A DNA stretch of 64,000 bases from Phaseolus vulgaris (taxonomy: Eukaryota; Streptophyta; Magnoliopsida; Fabales; Fabaceae), in assembly GCF_000499845.2 (NCBI RefSeq), contig NC_023756.2, forward strand, positions 2,060,183 through 2,124,182. Reading direction: 5' to 3'. Of the stretch, positions 51,601 to 62,289 are shown piece after piece. Numbering within the stretch: the first letter of the stretch is position 1; each line of letters opens with the position of its first letter. The translations under genes and the position numbers were made by a program. The notes beneath the pieces were generated by a model. It was not told where the DNA came from and searched no databases. It saw nothing but the letters and a program-made list of their open reading frames with translations.

Positions 51601-54600
51601 GCAATGCCAAAAGAAATCAACAAATGAAAATCTTGCAACTATGACTCAGGATAAGATATCGTTAATACAAGATAGAACCTCATTAAGACTCCTTTTCAGT
51701 TCATAACAGAATGGGAAGCACATACTAGCACTATGCAATTACCAACAAAACACTTTCCAGGAAGATACAACAAATATGAAGTTCAAAAATGAGACAATTA
51801 TGTCATTCTACCTAGAATGATCATATGAATTAGCTATATTGTAAACAAAAGGTAGCAAGTAGATTGCATCAACAAACCTCGCCCAAACTGTGCTCCCAGT
51901 ATTCTTTTTCTTCAATTACAGTTGATAAATGAGTAAGGGATTCCAAGAAAAGAGAATTAACTTCACCCTGGAATTTTTTACTTCGGCATTTGCCAATAAC
52001 CTGTGTACGTTCTGTAACATCTTGAGTTGCATGTTTACCATCAACACAGGAAGGACAGTACCAGTTTCCCTCAGGAATCCTTGCAAGGGGAGGGTTTAAG
52101 CAATATGTATGATACTCAGCATCACAAGTATCACATAGTAAAACACTATCATCGTCCCTATCAATGCCACATACTTTACAGACTCCCTCATCCCAAGGGG
52201 CCTTTGGAGTCTCTTTCATTGACTCAATAAAATCATCAACTTCCTTTCTCATTTCTGCAGTTAAGCATTCCAGTTTAGCATACTCCATAAATTTTTGGAC
52301 ATTGGTGACAACCTGTACCCAATGAGGAAATTTAAATGTTCGATTAACAAGCACGCACAAGAGCAAATGTACTGATGTAGACACAAACAAGCTACCAACC
52401 TCCTCATTATATAGTGATTCAAAGTTTTGGGATAATTTTTCAGCCAGTTCGAGTAAATCAGGTTGATCCCCAAAAACAACACGAACATTGTTCCACAGCT
52501 GCACCATCAAATCAACAGTTTAGTGCCTCCACACAAGTCATAAATAAGCATTGTAAGAATGACTCTGCATCTACTAGAAAACATATTAGAGACCAGTATC
52601 ATGAGGACACCAATCATGATGCCCCTTGAGCCAGAGACTATAATGGTGCACAAGCAAGCATAAAAGTGTATTTGCAACAAGCTTTACAGAGACACAAAAT
52701 GGGTCTACAGGGTAGTGGTAGTAATCTAAAGTAAAAATAAAATAAAGACTGCTTCGTCAAGCAATCAGAGTTTTATAAGACACTGACCTCGCGAACATCC
52801 TCAAGAAAAGCTTCATGAGATCCACCATAAGCTCCAGCAGCTAATCTTAGGTCAATAGTGCGGAAGTCTAGAGGGCGGGCCACCATGGCTGGAGATCCAA
52901 GAAGCCCCTCATCATCATTATCTGAAGAATTAATCAATTTTCTTCCCAGCAAGTTGCAAAAAACCTTTGAATCATCTGCAGCAGCAGCACGGCGTAATAC
53001 AATGCGACATCGTTTCATCATGATGTCAGAAATTGATATAACAATCTTCCTTTTCTGTCCTTTACTGGGATTTGATTGCAGTCCTTCACCCGCAACATCA
53101 GCCAAAACTGAAAGAACTGCTTTCTGTTTTTAAACAAGAATAATGTTGAATTAATGATTCATGTTTTCTTAACCAAAAAGAATAAAAGTTTATTTTAACC
53201 AGATGAACTACCACAGTAACATTGAGAATAACATGTTAGTTTTGTCATCATACTGTGTGGGTTTCTCTTGCATGTTGTAATAAGTAACATTTAACAGGGG
53301 GTAAACTGAGACATATACAGTTTTACATTACACATGTATAGTGGAAACTATAAACTATAAGATGGCTTGCCTGTTAAAACAGATGATGATGCACCACAAA
53401 ACTAGAAATATCAACAATAATTAATCAAGCAAAAGGGAAACCATCACACCAGTGCAAGTAGTAGAAGACAGTTCCTGGACCATTGAATTCTATGAAAAAG
53501 TTTTGGTCAGAGATCTGATCTAATGGTCAAGAAACTTTCCTACTAACAGTTTTATCATTGCAACCAAAATAGTGATTTTACCATAGTTTTGGCCATGTCA
53601 ATGTTATATATCACATTATGCACCCCCAAAATATATACACACACTAAAAGAGAGTTGTCACTGAGAAGCACCTTTGTTGGTCCAGAAGCATTGCCCTTGT
53701 ACACTTCCTTACTGATTGAATGTTCCAGTTTTTTCTTTGCCCATTCTGGCGGATCCTTACCCAGAGCATCATAAACACACTTCCTGATTCGAGTGCCTAC
53801 ATTTGTTGGTAGCTTTCTGACAGGTTCTAGCATTTGAGCCCATTCAGGAACATTACCATCATTTGCCAATTTCTTCTCAGAAGCACCCTTTGCATCAGAC
53901 TCTTCTTCCATGGTTAGTACATCACTGTCTCTGCTCAAAGAACCAAAAATTTTCTTTGTAGCCTCTGCAAGCAGCTGAGAGACAAATAAAAAAACTTGTC
54001 AGTGTTATTTCTATCATTCTTTTCAGGTTTACAACTTAAATTGCAGTCTAGAAAAGATTAACCAGCAGCAAAATATTAAATCTTAAGATATGATGACATA
54101 AGAAAAATACTTCAAAAAGAAAACTGAATTGTCATTAGCTAGAAAAACAAATTTTCCAGACATGTCATGAAAAGGCTGAGTAAGGGAATAAAATCGAAAG
54201 TGGTCATTAGACCCCACTCCAAAGTATCAAGTTCTCGGGTAAAAAAGACTATCGCCTGGGCAGAAAATACCACAAATCAGCAAAACTTCTAGAAATTATT
54301 ACACCTAAAGTGATTGTCTTGCAATCTACTATCATGTTTTTGAAACCATGAAATCCTGTAACTTAAAAGTTAGCCTGAATGCCAAATAAAATTATATCTG
54401 GGTCCCACATACTAGCACTGTGAAGCAAATGGGTAAGAAAGAAGTATCTAAATATTAGCCAGACCGAAGATAAAACTCTTTATTCATTATATTAATGACA
54501 AAAGCAATGCTCACCTGTGCATCTGCTTCCATCCCAGCCACACCGGTAAGAGAACCACACAGCACACCACCATCACCTCGTAAGCAGCGAAATACTTTAC

Positions 54601-57600
54601 CACTTTCGCGGGCAGTAATTTCTGCAGACTCAAGGTTGCCATCCATTGTTAAAAAAGCCAAGATATACCTACGAGCTAATTCTGGCCAGGTCAATTCATT
54701 AATAGGAAGCATGTTGAGCTTGGTTCGTTTAGCAGAAACACCACTATCCATATCTTTCCTTCTTCCCCGCCTTGTTCGTGTTTCTCCGGGTTCAGAATTT
54801 GGATCCACCAGGACAGCCACCCTTGATAGCAATTCACGTATTAGCACTCTCAGCAATGAATTATGTGCCTTGGTCAAAGTTACACCAAAGCATCTGGCAT
54901 AAGTGAAAGATGCAAGCTTAACTTGAGCGGCCTCTTTCATTGCTTCTGTTTCCATTTGAATAAATGCATGAGAACTTTCCATGGAACCTGATGGACCAGT
55001 TTCAACTCTTGGGGACAATAATGATCTGCAATTACCATCAGTTCCTTGGGAAATCAAAACTTGACTTTCATCCATGTCCCTCTCAGATTTCTCAAGAAAA
55101 TCCAATCCATCAAACCAAGGGTTAATTAGTTCCTTCTCAAGATCATCTAATGACAATGGTTCTTTCAGGTCCAGAACTTCGTTAAATCGCTCTAAAAGCT
55201 CCCAAGCCTGGAAGACAAAAGCAGAAAAAATGTAAAGACTATATCCTAGCAAATAAAAATAAAGCCAAAAAATGTAAAAGGCTGAGAAAAAACATTTCAG
55301 ATTCACTGATGCCATGAAACAAGCATACCTGAAAAATATCACCAATGAGCTCGCCAGGAGCCCTAGAGCATAAAGGCTTCCCAAGTGGTGGACGACGACC
55401 ATCCTTAAAGCTTTTTTCAGTCAAACTTGCCTTTTTGGACCTCCTGTATAAACCTTGAAGTGCTTCTTCCTGATATTTTGATCCATCTCTCCATTCAACC
55501 ACTAAGAAATCATTTCCTACTGTTGGCAAGGACGAGCTGTTATCTCTATTATTTAAAAGTTCATACTGCAGAGATTCAACATTAGGAAGCTGTTCCAATA
55601 CTTCTTGAACAAATTCAACATCCAATCCAAACCTATCCTGCCCCAACCATTTTCTCAAAGCCTCAGAGATACCTTCCAGATCACTGTCTGCATAGATTAC
55701 ATCTGGAATGCCAACTGAACCAAGGGAACCGCAAAATTTATCCACCGAAGTAAAGTATGTATCACGTTTTGCGTTCCCTAAATCCCATTGATGTAAGCAT
55801 GTTTCATTCTTAGCATGGTTACAATAGAACTTGAGAGTTCCTTTCTGGTTGCAGATATCCTTGCAAACATTAACTAACTTCTGAGAAATAACTCTCCATG
55901 CAGAGCATGATGACCGCTCTTCCACCAAAATTTCACCAATTCCATCATTAAACTCCAAGTTACCAGCTAACGAATTTATAGTATTATCTTGAACTGAACC
56001 AGGGCGTAGTACATCCGATAAATGAGAATCCCTAATTGAGAAGTTTGCAGAGCAGCTTAGGACATCATTTTCAGTTGGTACACAAGGGTCTTGAAGCATC
56101 ATCTGGATACTTTCACCATCATCCAAATCCATACTAGCATTAGTTTTTCTCTCACCTTCATTGGCTTGAGACACAAGTTGACAAAATTTTGACATTGAAA
56201 GGATGGTTGACCCAACTGGAACAGGAAATTCTGAACAGGAACACCTTCGGATCTTAAATATAGGTCCAGAATCACCACCCTCCAAAACTTCACATGTAAA
56301 GAGAGAACCAGTAATCTTGTCATGCCAACAAGATTTATAACCTACAGGACAGATAAGATTAACATCATGATATGATGGTCTCACATCAACTTTCCCCAAT
56401 GAAAGAACAAAGAAGTCATTGAACTGTAGAGGAAGTTCATCCTGAAATATAAAAAAAACAGAAAAATCAGGCAGAAACAGTAAATTTTCAGATTCACTAT
56501 AATAATCCCCTCTAAATTCTAACTTATATTGGGGGGAAACTGATAGTAAGAAACTAACTTCACAAAAAAATGAGGAAATATGAATTAGACCTCAAATTGC
56601 GGAGGGCAGGAGTGTCCATCATCTTTTCTTCCACTTTCAGAGGGTTTTGGGATATTCCCCCTAGTAGTAGCACATTCCACATTTAAACCTTCAGAGGAAG
56701 GATCCTTACAATTACTATTCATCATGGTTCCCCGTTTTTCCACAAAACCATTGACCACTGCAGATCTTGTTGACTTTTTTTTTCTAGACAGAGACCCACT
56801 TAAAGACGCAAGAGACCTCTCATTTCTTAGTTCAGACTCAACAGAGTTGAAGCCAGACATTAGCCCCAAATAACAAGCTACTTCATATACAGAATCAAAT
56901 ATCTTTCCATCAGGTGCACAGTAAACGGCATATAGTTCAGTGCTGCTCACTGATTGTCTAAATTCCACTCGCCAACCTTCCTCTAGTACACCACGTTGTT
57001 CAGATATAAAATCTTTAAGAGCCTGCAAAAATATCTTATTTGGACTTCGACATGGTATTATAATAGCCATATTGTTACTACTACTATGAATTCTAAGAGG
57101 GAAATCTGTACATACCTCCTCAAATCTTCTAGTAATTGATTGAGTATGATTCAATATATCCTCAAAACCCACTCTATCAGTATGTGTCAAACCTCCAGAA
57201 GCCTTTTGGAAGCCAGTAGCATTTCCATTGTAAAAGTTTGAATACGTCACAGGGGCAACAAATGGATTGGCACCAAAATAATTATCACCCAGAGTGTGCT
57301 TTCTAAAACCAAAAATAAACATAAAAAGTAACCAGATAAAACAACTAAGATCAGAAAGCATAAAATATTGCATCAATAAATCAAAAGACATAAATGGAAC
57401 TAGTACAAAGATTACAACAATATACTCTCAATTAATCAGGCAAGCTTCCAAAAACATATCAGTAATCAAGTGTTTAAATAAACATCAGTATATGACACCC
57501 AAAATTTAATAGTATGAAACCAGCTTTTAAAAATGAGGAAAAATAGTCCTTTAAAGTGTGAAGAAACAGGGGTAAGGGGTAACCTTTTGTGGAATGGTAA

Positions 57601-60600
57601 GAAAGATGGGTTTACATTTCTGAAGCATAAATGCATAAGAAAGCATGTGCAAAATTACAATTTCAACAAAAAAAAAAAACTAAACAATGTTGTTTGGAGT
57701 GTAAAAATGGGTTTTTCAAGCCTATATAATGGCAGCACCACTATTGTGGTGACAATGTCAGCTATAGAAAATCACTCAGCTATCTGAATCCCATTGCAGC
57801 CCAAGGTCACTCCACTCTGACATCACACTATTGACAACTGTGTTTTGCAATGGTCATTCTGGTACTTCAAAGAACTAGTACTGTTTTGGAGAAACTATAT
57901 GAAAACATGTATTAAGATTTTCCGTGTGAAAGCAAAACTCCTAAATGCCAGTATAGCATCTAGAATTTGAATCAGAATTTGACTGATTAATTCTAATTTT
58001 TAAGTTAGGAAACCCTAAATAAAATGATACCTCCATTTCAAAATTCCATGGAATTACAAAATAACTAGCCCAAACCCTTTCTAAATCTTAACCAACACCC
58101 TAAAAATTGCCAATATCACATCTGGGAATTAAAATCATTAATAAAAAGAAAGGAATATTAATTGAGAGAAAAATGTACAGCAAGAAAGGAGAACATAAGG
58201 TACCCATCCAAACAGAACAATGAAAGAAAGAGAAAACAAAACATCGTCGTACTAAAAATAGAACAGAACTTAGACCCCTCTTTGACATGAACATAACAGA
58301 TTCCAAAAGATTTGAACAGAATAGAGACCACAGAACAGCATGCCAGAGTTCCACCATAATTGGCCAAAAACTCCACCAGAGTGCAATGGTTTGTCCAGAA
58401 ACAAAGGAAAGAGCTCTAGGTCAGTATAGAAGAGAGGAGAATATGAGAATAGTTTATTATTTAAGCCTTCGGAAGGGGAGAGTAGCAAAATAGGGTTTGT
58501 GCTCTAGTAAAATATAATGGGGAATTATTGGCCCTCTTATTCAGCACCGAACGACATCGTTCAAGGGGCCAGAAAAGGGGTTTTCATACGTGGAAAGAAT
58601 AGTAGCTGAGCTGGCAGCTGCAATTTACAACACAACAACTCCAACACTAAACTACTCTCCTCAATGCCTCAAAGAAACAGCATGGGGCTGTGCTGGGGCA
58701 CGACACTACTATAACAGCCCAATCACACTACTCAAAACCGCAGAATTTATTACTCTAAACCACCACTTTAATCTCAAACAAAATTGGAATTAAAATTGTG
58801 AACTAAATTCCATTTCCGTCACCAAAACTAATCTTATCATTAAATGTCCACAATATCTTACTTGAAATAAAGGAACAATAATACCATATGACAGTTCTTT
58901 CTGATTACATTTGTACCATACTGTCCAACAAATATTACACCAAAGATGCAAAAAAGAAATGCAGAACTGCATTTCATCAACGTATTTCCCACATTCAAAA
59001 TTACAGTGTAGGGATTGGGGGATAATTGAAATTTGTCTGGTTGTGTTTTAATTTAGATGCCCCTAAACATTTTTCGGAAACAGAAAGCAGAAATTGTGGT
59101 GGCAACTATGCAATTATAACCAAAAGTTGAAAACCATATAATCCAAAAGCTAATAGTTCAACTGGCACCGCCCCGAGTGTGATTTGGTGACAAAGGAAGG
59201 GGTTCGATTCTCCTTGCGCTATGTAGGTAATTGATTATCTTTTATACTAAAAATAATGAGCATTGTTATTTATCAAAATAATTAAAGAACAGCTAACCAG
59301 GTGTACTACCAAAAAGGAATCCACCAAAAATACATATGAAATCAAAGAAGAAAGTGATTTTCGATATAACTTCTCACACTTGCATATTCTACCACCTACC
59401 ATACCTCAATTCTCGAAAATTTCACAAAACATCTTACAGAAGTTAGCATTTTACAAGGACAGAAAAAGCTATACTCACTTCACAGATATTTTCTAAACTT
59501 CGAAAACCCTAAAACATAAATGAAGGAGATGGGGTCTGTTTCAGAAAGCAAATGTTGCAATTTAGAGAACATGATGAGTTAACTCCAGGTTTATGCAAAC
59601 AGGATTGTAAAACCCACAAATCTCCAATTTCAAGAATGTAGAACTTACACAGTTTCACCACTATTACGAGATGCATATCAACTGTTAACCTTGACTATCA
59701 ACTATAGTATTTTACCTAGTGGTAAGCATTTGATTTAACTATGGAAACCAGAGTCAAGGTCACGAATTTGATATCCAATAGGATAATTGCTAAAGGAGAG
59801 ATTTTGTGAGGTGCATTCAATCATCCTGTGGCGGAGACTAGGTGGATCAAGTTCCAATTGAATCATGGTACTTGGATTGGTATGCTAGTTGGTCCAAACT
59901 ATCAGCCATAATATTTTACTCAGTGGTAAGCACTTGATCCAATTATTAGTATCAAAGCTAAGGTCACGAGTTTGATTCCCAACTTTTTAGGAAGAGATTG
60001 TTGAGAGATGCATTAATTGTTTGTGACGGAGATTGGATGGGTAAAGTCACAATTAAATCATGTAGGTTGAGCTGATATGCTCTTAAGTAAAAGAAGTTGT
60101 GCTTTAACTATCAGCTATAGTTTGTGACCTATTGTTCAGTGTTCGATCCAACAAGTACGATCTTTCCTATTTGTGATTTCGGGTACAAGACAAAACAGAA
60201 GGATTCTAAGACCTTGCAATCTAAATAGTGACTTTAACAACATTGGTATTTCCTTTCTTCAGGGGGAGGAGGGCTTAGAAATTTGTTTGGTAGTGTTTTA
60301 GTGAAAAGGTTCTTGAAAGAGATCAAATCATTTGTGGAAGCGAAAAGTTGAAAATGCAGCTATTACAGACGTTATATATAGCTCAACTGGCACCGGCACG
60401 AGCACCAGACACAATGCCGCACTTGTTAACAATGTGGGCAGTTCAATTCCCCCAGGTCACCTGTTCTCCCCATGCAGAACGTGATTTTGCTTCTTTTTGA
60501 TACCATAAACAAAGTGCATTGCCACTTATCACAAAAACTAAAACAATTATCCGAGGTTTACACGAAAAAGGAACCCATTCGCATATAGCTTCAAAGAAAA

Positions 60601-61555
60601 AAGTGATTTTATAACTAACTACTCACAGTCACGTATTCTACCATATACCATATATTACCAGCCAACTAAATACCTCAATTTCCCAAAAAAAGTCACCATT
60701 TTTTGTAAAGAAATAAAAAACGATACTCCTAATCTAACACGCGCTCCAAGTTTCAAAAACCTAATAACACAAGAACTGAAAAAGAGAAACACACGTTCTC
60801 AGCACAACAACCAGACGCTAAACCACCCACATTGATCTCACCACACTTAAAACCTCTTCCTTCTTTCAAACCAACTCATTCCCAACAACCTCACTGAAAA
60901 ACCTCCCAAAAGGGCTTAGCTTCACGCCACAGCTAGCTGAAAACACAAGACAATAAACATACATTTCCCAGTACATAACAATGACAAGAGAAGGAGAGCT
61001 CAACAGTTTTTTTTTTCCGAACCTCAAATCCTGCGAGTCTCCGTCGCCGACGCCGTCGCCTTCGGCTTCGCTCGGCGGCGGAGCATTCATATCGAGCAGC
61101 TGCTTCACTCCCAACGGCCACCGCTTGCTCTTCACTCCGGCGGCGACGCACTCCCCGCAGACCCACTCCTCGAGGCTCGCGGCCTGGCGTCCTCCGCCGC
61201 GAATTCCGGCGCAAGCGAGATGGAACCCGCGCTCGCACCCGTCGCACACGACGAGGTGGTGGTGGCTCCCGGCGGCGGCGGGGCAGGGCTTGGAGCAGGC
61301 AGCGCAATTAGCGAGGCCGCCGCTGGGGACTGCGGCGGGGGCTCCCGGAGGCGGCCCGGGGTTGTCGTGATACGCGCGGACAACGTCGACAGTGACCGAG
61401 TCCGGTAGGGTTTCAGCGAACAAGGAGGAAGGCGAAGGGATCTCGTTGAGGTCGATTCCAAGACCTGCGCGAGCGTCCTGGTGGTGGTTGTTGTGCTGCG
61501 GCGGCGGCGGCGCGTTGAGGTTGCGTTCGCCGCCGGTAGAATCGGAGAGCTCCAT
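48617..61555 (-). CDS. MBD9: MBD9-type chromatin protein, 11 exons, 2202 aa
   Basis: Nuclear chromatin reader. In Arabidopsis MBD9 (about 2176 aa) binds active chromatin, helps SWR1 deposit H2A.Z and affects flowering and branching. Exons (minus): 61555-61023, 57302-57116, 57022-56591, 56441-55329, 55207-54515, 53974-53672, 53123-52788, 52498-52400, 52312-51878, 51392-49212, 48913-48617; all GT-AG, phases join. Domains in order: DLNEIP (35-40, EAR-like); PHD 1 (about 84-136, cysteines spaced by a histidine-rich insert); methyl-CpG-binding-like fold (about 251-296, GVLEEGWRVEFRQ); FYRN-like (about 398-450, YHDVNLICPVGYKS); bromodomain (about 1115-1240, with ARPLDFRTIDLRL); PHD 2 (C1277, C1280, C1292, C1295, H1300, C1303, C1318, C1321); WHIM-like motif in exon 10 (LGIDSIGRLYWAS); a Cys/His cluster near 1815. 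The tail is basic (KSKGNRKSNRKRK). The start at 61555 (atcATGG) is preferred over ATG 61561, which has a weak context. Confidence 0.95.
52313..52399 (-). other. 87-bp in-frame intron inside the MBD9 bromodomain
   Basis: Donor GAG|GTTGGT and acceptor GTACAG|GT. The length is a multiple of three and holds no stop, so retention would add 29 residues (VGSLFVSTSV...). Splicing joins NFESLYNEE to VVTNVQKF, which restores the continuous last bromodomain helix. Splicing is therefore the normal form. Confidence 0.85.
57023..57115 (-). other. 93-bp in-frame intron before the MBD of MBD9
   Basis: Donor GAG|GTATGT and acceptor TTTTTGCAG|GC are both close to consensus. The intron is AT-rich, a multiple of three and stop-free, so reading through adds 31 residues (VCTDFPLRIH...). 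Splicing joins ITRRFEE to ALKDFISEQ. Confidence 0.8.
59146..59278 (+). mobile_element. tRNA-derived SINE, copy 1
   Basis: An A box (tagttcaactgg, 59154-59165) and a B box (ggttcgattct, 59201-59211) are spaced as in a tRNA promoter. The 3' part shares gcattg..atttatcaaaa with copy 2. It is antisense to the MBD9 gene and non-coding. Confidence 0.7.
59694..60172 (+). mobile_element. Three SINE-like units in tandem
   Basis: Units start at actatca 59694, 59898 and 60107 (periods 204 and 209 bp). The third is truncated. Units 1 and 2 carry an A-box-like cagtggtaagca and a B-box-like ggtcacgagtttgattccc, then a shared tail (gagatt..gagagatgcatt, ggcggagactagg). This looks like a tRNA-derived SINE family different from copies 1 and 2 nearby. 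The head-to-tail order suggests duplication or nested insertion. Confidence 0.6.
60372..60536 (+). mobile_element. tRNA-derived SINE, copy 2
   Basis: A box tagctcaactgg (60379-60390), B box agttcaattcc (60440-60450), and a tail with aaagtgcattgccacttatc. Same family as the copy at 59146, with a longer spacer between the boxes. Confidence 0.7.
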
Positions 61556-61557
61556 GA

Positions 61558-61617
61558 TCATCGGAGAGTCGGCGCTGAGTGACACGGCAGCGAGTTAGGG
61601 GTTTGAGTCTGAACCAT
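61558..61617 (-). CDS. Upstream ORF ending at the MBD9 start
   Basis: ATG at 61617 (acaATGGTT, good context) opens 19 codons (MVQTQTPNSLPCHSAPTLR) that stop with TGA at 61560-61558. This stop overlaps a weak ATG at 61561 and lies 3 nt before the preferred MBD9 start at 61555. The arrangement would allow termination and re-initiation. Conservation is unknown. Confidence 0.45.
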   Translation of the reverse strand: MVQTQTPNSLPCHSAPTLR

Positions 61618-61870
61618 TGTGCTTCCGATTCCGTAGAAAATCTTTGTTGGGAAGAGATCGAAAGAAGGAAGTGAGATTGGAGCGAAAGAGAAGAGGAGAG
61701 AGAAAGAAAGAAGGAGGAGAGAGAAAGTTGAGAAAGAGAAAAGGGAAAGACAGGGATGGGACCGTATCTGTATCGTAAACTCGTAAATCTCTTTCTCACT
61801 TTCTTTTCTTTTTTTTCCTATCTTCAACTGCGAAACCGTAACCTCCTTCTTATTTATTGCAATAATCAAT
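61618..61870 (-). promoter_or_regulatory. MBD9 leader and core promoter, CT-rich
   Basis: On the minus strand a long pyrimidine-rich stretch (61660-61750, repeated tctctc/ctttctt) leads into the leader. No TATA box is clear. Such Y-patch promoters are common for plant housekeeping genes. The start site cannot be placed from sequence alone. Confidence 0.5.
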
Positions 61871-62289
61871 AATGAATGACAAAAACTATGAAATCAACCA
61901 ACACAAATTTTGATTAAACGTTTTTAGGGTTTATACTTTCTCTATAGAGACTCTTATTTTCATCAATTTACAACACTGAACCAATGTTTAGTCTCCTTCG
62001 TCACTAAAATCACATCTAATCAAATAATTAAGTGAAAATAATAAGTATTAAATCTCTTACAAGTGTTTAATTTGGTACAAAATGGTAATAATATTTGTAA
62101 ACAAGAAAATTCTATTTAAACAAACATGATATGAAAAGTGTCAATTTTCAACTTTTCTCAAACAATATTAGGAGTTCAAGTTAGTGCAAATTTTGCATGT
62201 ACCATAGATGCATGTTTAGGGTTGTTAAAGAAAACAATTACATAATGTATAAAAATTATTGATGTTATAATTATAAATTTTTCAGAAAG

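Larger units (their letters stand above)
57303..61022 (-). other. MBD9 first intron, 3.7 kb, SINE-rich
   Basis: By far the longest intron of the gene. Exon 1 ends TTGAG|GTTCGG and exon 2 begins after ttttag, joining DL-R-KHTLGDNYFG. The middle is AT-rich and non-coding; 59146-60536 holds several tRNA-derived SINE copies listed separately. No nested gene is supported. Confidence 0.85.

Noticed and set aside
59154..59211. A possible true tRNA gene (A and B boxes)
   Set aside because: No acceptor stem or anticodon arm can be formed, and a second copy with different spacing shows it is a SINE.
60933..61307. Arginine-rich frames opposite or beside MBD9 exon 1
   Set aside because: Frame shadows of a GC-rich exon whose correct frame encodes the MBD9 N terminus and PHD finger.
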